Source: Rotaria sordida
Lineage: Eukaryota > Rotifera > Eurotatoria > Philodinida > Philodinidae
Length of the DNA: 64,000 nt
Reading direction: 5' to 3'
Assembly: GCA_905250125.1 (NCBI GenBank)
Contig: CAJNOL010001263.1
Location: 1-64,000 of the forward strand
The translations under genes were made by a program, and so were the position numbers. Under the pieces are notes generated by a model. That model saw only the letters and a list, made by a program, of their open reading frames with translations. It searched no databases and was not told the origin of the DNA. This document shows, piece by piece, positions 48,691-62,000 of this stretch. How positions within the stretch are numbered: the stretch's first letter is position 1; each line of letters begins with the position of its first letter.

Positions 48691-51127
48691 TATATGCATA
48701 AAACTGATTAATAATTATCCTCTATTATTATTTATTTTTTATTCACTTCCATAGCATAGGCGGACAAAATTCATCAACGAATAACATTTATTTTCTTTTT
48801 TTGATAGTATAAATAAAGAATGACTAACTAATAATTTGAGATAAAGAATTTCTATGCTTTCAGAGCACATAATTTCGATGTACTTATCAGTCTGAATCTT
48901 CACCAATAAGATAATCGAAACAATTCACTAAGTGGCATAAGCAACATCTCAAAGCAGCAATTTGTGATTGAAATGGAACAACAAAGCATGAAGAAAGAGA
49001 AGAAAATACGGATATAGGAAATACAGAGAAATTAAAGTACAGATAAAATAATATGGAACGACGTAGGAGAATAAAAAAAGTACAAGATTGTGAAAAGAAT
49101 GGTTAGTCGATTCAAAAAAATGAAAAGAATCAATTGTTAAAAATTCGAGAAAAAAATGCCAAAAAAAAGAGGTTTTAACATGGTTGAAGTTTATCGACTC
49201 ATTGAAATACATTTGACTCTAAACTATCTCATCGTGATGACGATGTACAAGGGAGTTCAAAAGTGTTTAGAAGTAGACTATTCGTTATGCTAAATAATTC
49301 TAGAAAGGTTCTATCTGATGAAGATTTAAAGAACATCGTTAACAGAGATTGAATTAATATAAAACTCCTAAACAGCTTTTTTTTCCCATTCAATATTCAT
49401 ACATGACATGTACAATTCTCTGTATTTCTATATTATACGACCATTATTTCCGATAGTTTTGGAAAATTTTTCAACCAAATGTGTCAAGATGATCACAAGC
49501 AATAAGTGGTAGTTTATCATTATTATCCAGTACAAAAGGAAATAACAATAATGAGAGAAACTGTTCCTAACTTTGCTACATAGTTTGTTTATTATTTAAG
49601 TTCTATGCTAAATGGAAGAATACGAAAAGCTTAGTAATTAATTTTTTCTGAGAAAAGATAAAGAGTTCTCTGAATAAATTGATATTTAATATACATGTGA
49701 TTAGCTTTGACTTTTTCGATCAATCACACAAAACAATTTTGTATATTACGGTAGTCATTTCATAGTTAAAAGAATAAGTGAAGTACTTTCACTGTCTTCA
49801 AAATAAACGTCCATTTTATTATGAATTATTTGTGTCTACTCAGAGGAAATATGTCAATATTTATGTCTCAAAATTATGTTACTCTATTATAGTATTATTA
49901 TGTTCGAAAATAATTTTCATCTCTAACATGACTCATGCCAATATATAATTAAATTGTTATTTATAATAGTTATCATAAAAAATTCGTTTTTCAAATTAAA
50001 AAACATTGAACGTTTAATTGTATCAAAGAAAGCCAATTAATTGAAACGAATTCATTCTCTTTTTGAAAAAAATGAAATGAAAGAGTTATTACCTGATGCA
50101 GCAAAACCAGCTTACACAAAACAAACAAAAGTGCGTTTTTCAAATTAAGTTTTCGTGTCTAAACATACTTAGTATTTTGGATGCGTTAAAAATCATAAAA
50201 GATGTTAAAAAATTCGTACAAAACGGCTTTTTTTTACATCAACTTGCTGTTGGCAAGGTGTTATAACGGAATCTTAATGCATTCAAACGCATTTTTTTGA
50301 TGATCTCCTCTAGCTGGATATCTCCTATTTCTTTAATATCTCTAATTAGCTAGATCTTGTTCAAACTACACGGTTACTTTTCTTAAGACTATGATTTAAT
50401 AGTCATGAACTTGGATATACAGTTTTTTCCTTCTCTATAACATGTTATACTCTTTCGATTGCCCATGTTTTGTGTGATATATTGTTGTGTCAGTCTTTCA
50501 GTTTCATATGTTGTGTTTTGTCGGTGTGTGCATGAGATATGTTTCTCTCTCTTTGATGTTCGAGGAGCGAACGATTCATTCATTGAATTGCTGGGATGTG
50601 GGTGTGAGTGTGCGTGTATATATGTGGAAGGAGAGAACACACACATCCACGTCTGTCTGTGCAAAGGTGCAAATTATATTGTTATTTGTTCTTTCAGCAG
50701 AAATAATGTTCGTTACTTCTCGAAAGAATGGCTTGCTGTTGATTGTAAAAACAGTTAGACTTAAAACAAAATGGCATATAAATGATGATGTTCTACTTAT
50801 ACTCTACAAACATATTTGAATCTATTTTATCTGATAAATAATTATGTATCTTGCGTGCATTTCTTTTCTAATAAAACGTCATTTGATTCCTTATTTTTTT
50901 TTGTTCTACCACTTCATATGACTACAGAATATCGTAGCTCATATATTCTCATTAATATAAATCAACTTTAGATTATCAGTAGCGATGAAAAAGACGCATA
51001 TCTGAATTAATAATAATGTGAGAAAAAAGTCTAAGGATATAATTAATATTCAACATCATTCATTCTTTCGACAAGTTAACATTTTTGACATTGTACTCTC
51101 ATTAATACATTGAGAATAACAAGCACT
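48691..51127. other. Intergenic; one hairpin element
   Basis: It holds the element at 50592-50651. No missing ABCB exons and no other coding stretch recognised. Confidence 0.5.
50592..50651. repeat. TGTGGG-type hairpin element
   Basis: Left arm TGGGATGTGGGTGTGAGTGT, loop AAGGAGAGAAC, right arm ACACACACATCCACG; about 0.5 kb upstream of the rhodopsin-like receptor. Confidence 0.7.
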
Positions 51128-52084
51128 ATGACTAGCAACGAAATTCTGCGTCTACAATCAGTATCTGATGCACTCAATGGCTATCTCGCTCTAGTTGTTC
51201 TTGTTGTGGGTACTGTGGGTAATACATTGAATATTATCGTATTTATTCGTATCGAAAAATTTTGTCAAATGTCGAATTCCATCTTTTTATTGACTTCCTT
51301 TGTCGCTAGTATAGTACTTGTTTGGACAGGCCGTTTCCCTCAAGCTTTAACTATTCTTACTGGTATCGATATAGCAGCAGCATCACCATTCTTTTGTGCA
51401 TCTCGTACTGTATTCGGACGTATTAGTCAAAATTTGGCTTTGTTATGTATTGGCTTAGTCAGCATCGATCGTTTCCTTATTACTTCACGAAACGAACGTT
51501 ATCGGCGTCTTCTTACTAAGTTACGAGCTACTCTTATCGTAACGACATTATTTCTTATTTATTTAGCGATTTCCATTGAAGATGCTATCACTTATTATTG
51601 GGCACGTTCATGTAAATTTCCGAATGCACCTTTTGCATATACACAATTCGTCTCATACTTCAGTTGGGTTGTCACTTTCGGTGTACCTTTAATTCTAATA
51701 ACAATATTCAGTTTGCTCACTTGGCAAAATCTTCGATTTTCCGTGCACGGTCGACGAAGTCGTCTTCAACAACAGATTAATCGAATGATGTTTGCGCAAT
51801 TCGGTTTGATGTTTCTTAGCACATTGCCTATTATTCTAATGAGAGTTTATCGGTTGGTTACTGAGTCGCAAAAGAAATCTTTACTACAGAGTACACAAGA
51901 AACTCTTATATTTAATGTCGCTACCACTCTCGGCTATACATCACCGATCGGATCTTTCTATATTTATTTTATTGTATCACCAGTTTTTAGACAGAATGTA
52001 CGAACAGCTCTAATTTGTAAGAAATTCACTCGTATCACACCATTTATTCTCCGAGAGCCACGTATTGCAACAAATCCTACGTAA
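51128..52084 (+). CDS. Rhodopsin-like (class A) G-protein-coupled receptor
   Basis: Single exon, 318 residues. The open frame extends 18 bp upstream to a TTG, but the first ATG (MTSNEILRLQ) is at 51128. Seven hydrophobic segments. TM1 contains GTVGNTLNIIVF (Asn1.50). TM3 ends LVSIDRFLIT, a DRF variant of the DRY switch. A TM3 Cys (FFCASR) and a second loop Cys (ARSCKF) can form the usual disulfide. TM7 is SPIGSFYIYFIVSPVFR, lacking the standard NPxxY. Intracellular loop 3 is basic (RFSVHGRRSRLQQQ). Intronless receptors of this divergent type are numerous in bdelloids. The ligand is unknown; a peptide-receptor relation is a guess. Confidence 0.88.
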   Translation: MTSNEILRLQSVSDALNGYLALVVLVVGTVGNTLNIIVFIRIEKFCQMSNSIFLLTSFVASIVLVWTGRFPQALTILTGIDIAAASPFFCASRTVFGRISQNLALLCIGLVSIDRFLITSRNERYRRLLTKLRATLIVTTLFLIYLAISIEDAITYYWARSCKFPNAPFAYTQFVSYFSWVVTFGVPLILITIFSLLTWQNLRFSVHGRRSRLQQQINRMMFAQFGLMFLSTLPIILMRVYRLVTESQKKSLLQSTQETLIFNVATTLGYTSPIGSFYIYFIVSPVFRQNVRTALICKKFTRITPFILREPRIATNPT

Positions 52085-52227
52085 TAAATATTTAAAGTCA
52101 GCCAGCGTCTATTTGTTCTTTTTGTTATTTATTTATGTTACTTGACTAATTAATATAATGGATTAATAAAATGGAATTTGATTTATGATCAGTAAATGAA
52201 ATACTTATAAAATCAGTAAAATCAACG

Positions 52228-52304
52228 ATGAGTGGGTGTGTGAGTATGGGTGTGCATGCAGTTCTTCTCTTAACCCACACCCTCATCCACACCCGCACCT
52301 CACC
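52228..52304. repeat. TGTGGG-type inverted hairpin element
   Basis: Left arm GATGAGTGGGTGTGTGAGTA and TGGGTGTG, loop CATGCAGTTCTTCTCTTA, right arm ACCCACACCCTCATCCACAC. It lies 144 bp after the receptor stop codon. Confidence 0.8.
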
Positions 52305-55300
52305 CTAGAATGTATCACCTCTGAAGTTATTTTGAAACTGTTTAACTTACTAATAATAATTTAATTATGAAATCTATTGCAATTGTTTGATTGAAAGTTG
52401 ATTGTGAAAATTTCAAATCGCTGTCGATCCTGCAAAAATTTGATTCTCGAAAAATAATTATTTTTCAGATACGTATACAGTATGGAAAGATGAAAAATTC
52501 TCAATTCTACGAGAAACCATCAATGACTGACATTATCACATTGTCTCACTCATACATTTAAAAGATATAAGGCATGAGTTTAGCCAGCATTTGCCGCGCA
52601 TATTTATCATAATTTGATTCAAAATATGCTTTCAACTATTGTTCTTCCACACAAATTCGATATAGAGACATAACAAAGTAGCAGGTACGATAGTACCAAT
52701 TCAACTCAGCCAATTATTCAAAAATAATCATTAAAGTACAGGTGTAATATGGGTGTCGCATTGTTCCATACCATCCCGACTTAAATGTGAGTTAGTCCAC
52801 TCTAAGTCAATATCCCCCTCCCCCCCCCAATACCCATATAAATAATTTAATCAATTGCGTTCGTATTTACTAGAAAAGCTCTAGCGTGTTTTGTATCGAA
52901 TGCATCATTGAAAAGAAAAGTCAACAATATTTTTGACTATTGTAAATAACACAGAAATCTATTATCGATTTGATTGTTCGCTTTCACTTACATAGAAAAG
53001 AAACTCTACAAGTGAATGACGTACGATGCATTTCTTTCTTTGTTCTTACCAACAGACATTGTGCACAAATCGAAATAAAAGCGAATTCCACCCTCATGTC
53101 ACAAGACTGAGTCGTGCTTCCCGAACGAAAATTTAAAACATTATTCGTTGTTTAATATACTTTCACCAATCAGGTAAGTATCATATCAGAAAGATACTAG
53201 TAAACAATCGAGAAGATTCTTCACGATGGAGATTCTTCGAAATAAATTCTTTTTAGTTTAAGAACAAAATATAAGTCAACTGCAAAACTGACTCTGACCC
53301 TCAGTCTTGAAAAATTTTCGTTTTTCTTTTGCTCAAAATTTTGAAAAAAAAGGGTTGTACCCCTAGGATTCGGTCATCTTTAGAAAAATCTTTTTAACGA
53401 CTTTCTATATTATCGACTTTGCGAAACCCCTGCAAACTATGATTAATTTAGCGCGAAGAAAAGCAAGCACAGTCTAGAATGAATCATATGAAAAGAAAAA
53501 CAAATATGCAAGCATCAAAATACTTGAGTAAGATTAAGAAAAATATATCGGCACAACAGCACATACATCTGTCAATTGTGCCATTCTTGATTTGATGAGT
53601 CATCAAATGCAATTTCTTGTTTTCATTGTGAAAAGAATGTCTGTAGGCATCATACTATGTTCTTTGCTTCGTAAAAAAAATCAGAGAGAAGAAATGTGAT
53701 ATTTTTCGAATTTTCTATTCTCATTGACTAAACAGATGTTAGACTATGGATGCCGATGTAGTTTTATTATTCACATCCATATTCTGTCGTTGTAGATAAT
53801 TAGTAAGATTTTTTCAAAGGGATTCATTTTTAACGAGTTTCATCTCTTTCGACAAGATTCAATATTTCTCTTGTTTCAAAATATTGAAAATGAAATTTAT
53901 TGTAGTTGACATCTAGTATGGTCTTAGAGCATAAAACGATCAGTTCGATTGTCTAATTTCAGTTTTTGTTTCTCTATTTAATTATTGTGATTGTTACCAA
54001 ATCTTATTAAATATTTTATTTCATAAATAACATATCTATAATTATTTGTATTTTCTTCAACATGTGTCACAAACTTTCTTGTTGATTTTTTTTGTCATAA
54101 CAGAATTACTCTCAAATAATTTTTATTTTGTTCGTAATAAATCTTTTGGACAAAAAATGGTGAAACATACAAACTAATCTACATACACAACAAGAAGAGT
54201 ATACATTTGATCTAACAGTACTTAAAATTTAGTTAAAGTTCATTGTCTTAAGTAATCATTTCACAACAGCATATTGACTTTGATTTTGCATAATAATGTA
54301 AGTTAATATTATTTAACCATAATTTTATGTTTACATCAGAAAATGTTTTCATTAAGTAGTGTAAGTGTAGATCAGCAGCGTTGACTGTAAAACAAAAATA
54401 AATGATTGCTTATGCACACGGAATAAGAAAAAATTGTTTCTTCTCGGTATAAGATTAAGAAAAGTTTCAAAAATATGAATGAAATAACTCGCTCGATGGT
54501 TTAATCAAGACAATATATGTAGAAACTACAGAAGTGCTTAATTAGTTCAAAAGTATTTTACAAAATGGTTCATGAATGTAGCACAAACATGTTTTACAAG
54601 TGAAGAAGAATTAGTTAATGCGATACGTCTGAGCCTTAGAGTATATGGTCAAATGTTCTTTATATTGTCTACCATAAAATGTATCTTAAATTATATTTTA
54701 TTCAAATATAGTTTATACATTTCAAGAGAATTTCATTTATTAAAATTATTGAAATGCGTCAGCACATTAATCATATACGACTAGTCAATATTAGAGTTGA
54801 ATGAAAAGATAAATATTTAAAAAAATTGGTATTCTGTGTATCATCTTTTGGAAACCTTCTACACAGTAAAATTACACCAATAGCTTATAAATGTTCTCTA
54901 TTAATTTTCACAACTCCTACATTTGTTTTAATAATGAAAATATGTAAAAATCATATCTGGACTGATAAGAATTCAAAAATTAAGATAGACTGCATATAAA
55001 ATCATCCATAGCCCATCTTCAATCTACGTATACATATAGTTGTGATTCTAATGTATTAATGAGTACGAACGAGTTCAGAAAATAAATGAACACTATAATG
55101 AAGAAATAGAAACGTCCCAATGATTGATGATTCATATGGAAACCGTCAAAATGCAATGGTTTTTATACCTTCGCATTTCTTGCTTCGCTGTGATTTACTA
55201 ATGAATTTATAGTCAGAGAATAGAGTTTCTCCATTCATGCGTTCATCGTTGCTTCTGTGTTTTCTTCTGACTCATATTTTTCCCTAAAACAAAGTGCGGC

Positions 55301-55934
55301 GTCTCAATACTGATAAACCAGTTTTTTCTTCGAAAAACAAAATATTCTAAGGATATTAAGGTATAAGAGTATACGGCTACAATGTGAGAATCACTGTTGA
55401 AATTCTTCAGTTTTGTAGCCTTTTACTTATGTATCTTTTGTTGATAACATGTTGTATAAGTGAACTTCAAGAATATTCTGTAAAATAGATAAGGAGTTGG
55501 AAAATACCAAGTTGTATCAATCATATAGCATATATCAGTTCAATATACGATGTATTTCACAATCAAGAAATTTACTTCTTCAGTTCCTTTTACGCTTCGA
55601 TACTTTTTCACATATGTATTTTTATTTTTTTTCTTCTGTATGACACCTATGTTTTATAAATTATCTACCTGTGTTATTGTATGCAACTATCTGCTCGCAG
55701 CTCGTCTAAGCATATTCGTGACAGAATATGTAAATTAAAAAGAACTCAGTGTAATGGCAAACATGGTAAAACGAAAAAAACAAAATTATTTTTATGTGTT
55801 TTTAAGTTCCAGTATAACTTACATCATTAATTTTTTTTTGCTCGATTGCTTTGCTGTTACTCTGTCAATAATTTTTCACTAACTAGAATGCAATTTTGAA
55901 TAATAGATGGTAATTAAAATAGAATTGAAAAATA

Positions 55935-56000
55935 CACGTGTGGGATGTGTGATGATAAGATTCTTTTCGATGATACTGAGACTACATCCTACTTACACTC
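55935..56000. repeat. TGTGGG-type hairpin element, diverged
   Basis: Left arm ACGTGTGGGATGTGTGATGA, loop with AAGATTCTTTTC, right arm CTACATCCTACTTACACTC; about 50 bp upstream of the next gene's start codon. Confidence 0.55.
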
Positions 56001-56049
56001 ATAAACAACTCCATTGACTGTTTCCATCCTATTTTAGTGATTTATTGCC

Positions 56050-59000
56050 ATGAATGCTACTGAAGTTTCAAAAAATCATGGCACAAAATCGAAAAAACAA
56101 CGTAAAGAATCAGACCGAGAATCCCAAAACACTCAGATCGTAAATCAATCATCAACAAGTTCTGAAGCAACTTTTCATCAAGATGATCATTACGACGAAT
56201 GTTTTCCACCGCTACCTAAATCACCGTCAAATCAACCTTCTGGCAGCAGTCGCTCTTCTTTCGAAGTCTGTGTTGCTGGTCTCTTTTCTGACGTCTATTT
56301 ATTTTTCTTTTATTTTTTCCAGAACCAATCATCCCGTGTTCCACAACAAACCACAATGGGTAAGATAAATGATTCACTAGAATCACATATGTTACATATT
56401 AATGCGATCGTTCGATTTTAACAACCACTCAAATTAAATTTTTTTTTTTCTTTATTCGAAATGAAATGTGATATATTGTAGCACATAACGATAAATGCAA
56501 GAACCAGTCGTCACAAGCAGTAGGAAACTCTCAGGCATCGAAAATATTGTCAAATTCAATATCACAATTATCAAACAAATATTCAGCAGGTTTTATACCT
56601 GTAACCTTCGTTTCTAACATTCCAACAATGCCCATTCAATACAATGTGATAACTGAAAGTAATCTTTAACATTCGCGTAGTTCATTGATATATAGAATCG
56701 TTCTTATTTTTGTCAGACCCTCCGATATCTCAATACAGATTTTCATATCAACAAGATATTCTTCGAAAGTTATCCGAAATCATTTTAATCCTTCATGGAA
56801 GAAAACAATTCGTTTCACGTGAACGTGTTGAAAATGAATTGTTTACTTATTTCCGTGTCAACTCTTGGTTACAGCTAGGTGTTCGTCCCGGTGAACTCAG
56901 TCCCCTAGTAAACTTAACTGAACGATTGAAAAAAGTGAAGTTCTTTATGCAAATCTTCGAACAAATTTTCATGCTATGCACATTGTACGATCTTGGACCG
57001 ATTCTAGCCAAATTTCTCAATGTTAATACTTATGAAGACGCACATTTGGGTCCACTCGATGAAAATCCAGATGTAAAACGAGTATTCCGTTATGAACCAA
57101 CTCAACGCTATCAACCAATTCCAATTATGACAAGCAGCGATGTCATTTCGTCATTCATTGATTTTCAAGCAAAATTCAAGCGAAACTTAGCATTTGGTGA
57201 TTTTCTTGATGAACTTGTTAAGTCTTATCGATTACAATCACGAAAAGAACTGGGCCTCTATTGTAAATCATTTCCATTCTTGGCGCAAGTATGAACATTA
57301 TGTTTCATTGTGGTATAATATATAATATTATTCTAGGTTTCTGGTTATGTTAGACGGAACTCTCAATGGTATATAAGTGAAATGCAAACAAAAGCAGTAG
57401 AGGATTTGATTAGTACTATTGCTGCACGTTTATCAGATTTTCGGCAAGAAATGCATGGTGAACTCGGACCCTCATCATACAACAAGAAGAAATCTCCTAT
57501 AGCAGTATTCAATCATTTAGCTTCAATAATCGAAAAATATCTTTTGTTTATACCTGAGCAATCACTTGCCTACTACACACTGATTCAACTTCGTCAAAAT
57601 GAACTACTTCAATGGCTATTGAATATTAGTATCTATTTGGGTAGTTTCGAAAGACCTGATTTATTTGCTGTTGAACTTGATAAAATTTGTCGTCATCAAA
57701 GTGATCATTTGAGATTACAAACATTAATGATGTTTTATCAAAGGCTACCGTCGGATCCGAATATAAGTCAGATGGATTACGGTCGACTACAGACTATGAT
57801 ACAACAGCAATACAATCACTTGACTATTGGGCACAATGTGAGTTATATTCTCATTGAAATTTGTCAGGAGCTCTGTTTTGAGGTAGAATCAGACATTCTA
57901 CATGTGACTTTACTCTAGAAAATTTCGAATGGATCGTTTATTGAAAGTAGACTTTTCATAAATGATTCAACTACTTCTTTTAATATTGATCATGCTATTC
58001 GTTTTATGCTATAGTTACGTAATCAGTTGTTTTCTTGTTTAAAAGTTTCCAATTTTATCGATATGGATTTTTTGATATTCGATTTTACCCTCTCTGTTTA
58101 AAATACAAATGAGTTTATATTTGATTATAGTCAATACCGATGAATACTTCTTCATTTCCAATAGTCAATACATTGCTACCAGCTAATGGCGGCAGATCAA
58201 AATTATCTGTAAGTCTGAAGCAATTCTGTTCGTATCTTTCTGAAATTCTGATGAAACATGAAACAACTCTTACAGTCAAACAGTTTCTGCAACTTGAAAA
58301 TCATCTTTGCACGAAATATAATGTTGATAATTTTGGTGCATTTATATTCAATGAAAACGATATGCATGATATTGATGTCAACTTAGTTTCTTTTCTTGAT
58401 ACTCATCAAAAATTAATCGATCCAAAAGATGAACTGTCCGTTTATGGATATAATGTAACCAGAGCAGATCGAGAAGAATTGTACGAATTTGTCAAACAAT
58501 TGATTGAATCGAATAATGACAGACAATTTGTATCTTCACAATCTTTACAGTTCGATACGGATTCTAACAATGAAGATATTCAAATTAGCGCTGATAATCT
58601 GTCAATATTGGAAAAAGCGATAATACATAAATTTGGTGGCCTACTTGGTTTTCAAACAGGAGCCAGTATTCTTAGAAAAACCAAACAATTACGTGCAAAA
58701 ACAGAATATTCAATTATTCGGTAAGCATAATATTTGTTTATAGACACTCGGCACAAAAAATTCATTTTAGTTTTGAAGAATCACTTTTGGATTTCAATCA
58801 ACTTAATCGAATTGATATATGTCCACCAATGCCGATTGCAGATGAAAATCAATTATGTCAATTTATTCGTCAATGTCCAATCATGATCGATATGTATACG
58901 TGGTTACAATGGACTTATTTCTTCGAACCAAAATATGGCAATCTAAAAACATTCATTAGAAAGCATAAGTATCCATTACAAAATCTATTGTTACTTGAAA

Positions 59001-62000
59001 CATCAGCACATGAACTTCTTCGATTGCCTGCTGATGCTACTCTAAAGAGTTTTGAGGATGAATTGCACGCTTTTCATATACGCTCAGCTGTTGGTCACTT
59101 ATGTACATTAATCAATTGTGAATACGGTTTAACTACTCGAGTTCCATTGAATGTTTATCGAACATCCATACGTACATGGTTTATCCATCTACAATCATCA
59201 GCTATGATACAAGATAATAATGGAGAACCAATGAAATATATACTCGAATTTCTAACCTATCTACCAGTATTCATTGGACAAGCACGACTTATTCAAGAAA
59301 TTATATTGGGACCACTTGACGACGTATTTCGAAGGGTTGGAATAAATTCAGTTAGTGTACGAACAAGAATATGGAATATAGCAGATGAAAGACAAAGAAA
59401 TAAATTAGAAATTTGGGGTCATACACTCGACATCAACGAATGGAAGAATAACAGTAAATGGTCTGGAGAATATCGTTCGGTCGAAGATAGAGTGTATGTT
59501 CTTGAACCATCATCGGACACTAGATCGACTTCAAACAAAACCATAGTTCAAGGTAACAAAAATTTTGATTGTAAACTAATCAAAAAGGATGTTTTATAAA
59601 TTGATTTCATACGAGTGAGAAAATTTCTACCCTCAATAGTCATGTTTCTCGATTATTGTATGATTTGATGAGTTTGCTCTAAACGATTGTTATTTATTTG
59701 CCTTTTGTGTTTCAATTCGATGTTAATTAAATATGTTCATATTCGATTGTTAATGAAAAAAAACACGTTTTTGCGAGGTTCTAAAGGTAGTGTGCGCTTA
59801 TTAAATTTGTATATAGAGAATATTGCTGAAAAGCTTTGTATTCTAATGTTTATAATATTTATTTACGATGTATTACGAATTCGTGTTATTTTCTTCACAG
59901 CCAATGCTGATAAGCCAACAACAGTAATAGTTGCACCGCATGTTACATCCTCACTCAGCCAGTCAGATTCGACTTCACTTGAAACTAAGAACAAGGATGA
60001 AAGTCAATCAGTTCGAGCTGCATTCGAACATATCGAATCGATTCGACGTGGTTTCGGTGTCGACAGTGGTCTCGATGCAAGTGGTCAATCGATTGTTAAC
60101 AATCTTCAAGGAATGATTGAACGAAGCTTACAAAAATTGTCCAACGATCTATATTCAGAACAGGGTCATTTCGTCTTGGAACTCATTCAAAATGCTGATG
60201 ACAATCAATATGCGTCTGATCATTTGCCAACACTTCGTTTTGTTCTATCAGATAAACGAATCTTAGTTTGTAACAATGAAATTGGTTTTCAACCGAATAA
60301 CGTTGATGCCCTCTGTAACGTGGGTGCAACAACCAAAGGTAAACACAAGCAAGGCTATGCTGGACATAAAGGTAGAACATTGTTTGATGTAAAAATGGAA
60401 ATAGCTAGAAAAATTTTAATTTCTAGGCATTGGATTCAAGTCCGTCTTCATGGTATCTAATTGTCCTGAGATTCATTCACGTGACTATCATTTCTGTTTT
60501 GATACTGCCGATGGTAAGGAACAAATAGGATATATTCGTCCGATTTGGTTAGACAAATGTGATGAAGTATTACCGTCTGCTGAAGAATGGACAACATGTA
60601 TTCGTTTACCAATCCAACGAGGAAGTCGACTCGAAGAAAATTTTGATAACATTCAAGCAAAACTATTACTCTTTCTGAATCGTTTACGACGAATTGAAAT
60701 TGTGGGTCGACTGTCAAGCGCTACGACTAATGATCAAAGTCGTATTTTCACTAGAATCGATCATGCCGATGGGAAAATAATTGAACTACAAGAAATGACA
60801 ACAAATGGAACAGTTACCAAAAATTTATGGCTTGTCGTCAAGAAAGTACTTCAAGTGTCCGAACCAGAGATGAGCACAGGACAGGACGGTCCTGGTGTCC
60901 TTGTGTCCTGTCCTGTCCTGTCCTGCAGGACAGGACGCGATTTTGATTTTTGTCCTGTCCTGCCGCCCGCCAGGACAGAGATTGTCAACAGGACAAAACA
61001 GGACAGGACGTGATTTTGATTTTTGTCCTGTCCTGCCGCCCGCCAGGACAAAGATAGAGATAATAACAGGACGGAACAGGACAGAAAAATTTCTCGTGTG
61101 AACTTTCTCGTTTTATTGTTATTGATATTTTTTTTTAAACGACCGTCATTTTCGACGTGTCACTTTTTAACACTCGAAGTGTGCTGTGAGTGATAAATAT
61201 CGCTGTGAGAATGAGTCATAACACTAATTCAAATATTCGTTGAAAAAAAAGGCTACCAATCAGACGTAACCATTAATGACTCAGAAATTTTCAGCGACAA
61301 TACAAAGAGAAAGCAACACGAAACCAGTGTTCTTTGTTTTTTTCGCCATGAATGTGTTGTATTTTACTTTGTATTTTATGTTTCGATTTATTGACTCTCA
61401 AAATAAATATTCAGCATGAGCAGTAGTAAAATTTCATTATCGTCGAACACATTAAATTTCTCAAAATTTGACAATTATCTAAATATGAAACTCATAAATA
61501 TAATGTTTTGTAAAAAAAAAAAGAAACATCATTGATAGGTTTGTCGGGAGTCTTTCGTTATGCAGGAAGATTAGCTGAACATAGTATAGTTCAAAGAATG
61601 CCAGGATATACTAGTTGTTTCAATTATTATAGTACATTTATTCATGAAAATAGTTGTCTTTTGTGATAACAGCGTAAGCTGTTGTTACTTTTCATAGATA
61701 GTATCTAGTATAAAATAAGATAATGATATTACAATGAATCATGTTCATTTTTTCTGTATTTTTTTTTCTTGCCATGAATGTACTATCAAGATATAAAATT
61801 AAGATTTTGTTATATTTTTTCGTATTTATAAAATAAGTGATGATCTGGAGTGTATTTCTTGTATTTGAGGATAATAAATGATAAATTAGGTCTAACGTGA
61901 ATAATAGTAATATTTGATTTGATCAACGATAGGGATGTGCCCAAAGAAAAAAATCGAGAGAGATCCTAAGTATAGATTTTTGTACTCCCCTCAGGACAAA

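Larger units (their letters stand above)
52085..56049. other. Intergenic; hairpin elements, otherwise nothing recognised
   Basis: It contains the copies at 52228 and 55935, plus weak look-alikes near 52740-52760 and 53747-53782. An open stretch 54572-54784 has no recognisable domain or splice context and is not called. Confidence 0.5.

Noticed and set aside
51110..51127. Upstream extension of the class A receptor
   Set aside because: The extension begins with TTG; the first ATG at 51128 is the normal eukaryotic choice.
52740..52840. Weak hairpin-like GGTGTAATATGGGTGTC with a distant AATACCCAT
   Set aside because: Spacer far longer than in the other copies and a C-rich tract intervenes; not counted as a clear copy.
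54572..54784. 70-codon open stretch
   Set aside because: No recognisable domain, no splice context and AT-rich composition; possibly a gene relic but not supportable.
60895..61101. Open frames through the CAGGACAGGAC arrays (also 62211-62515)
   Set aside because: Low-complexity translations of transposon subterminal repeats, open only by composition.
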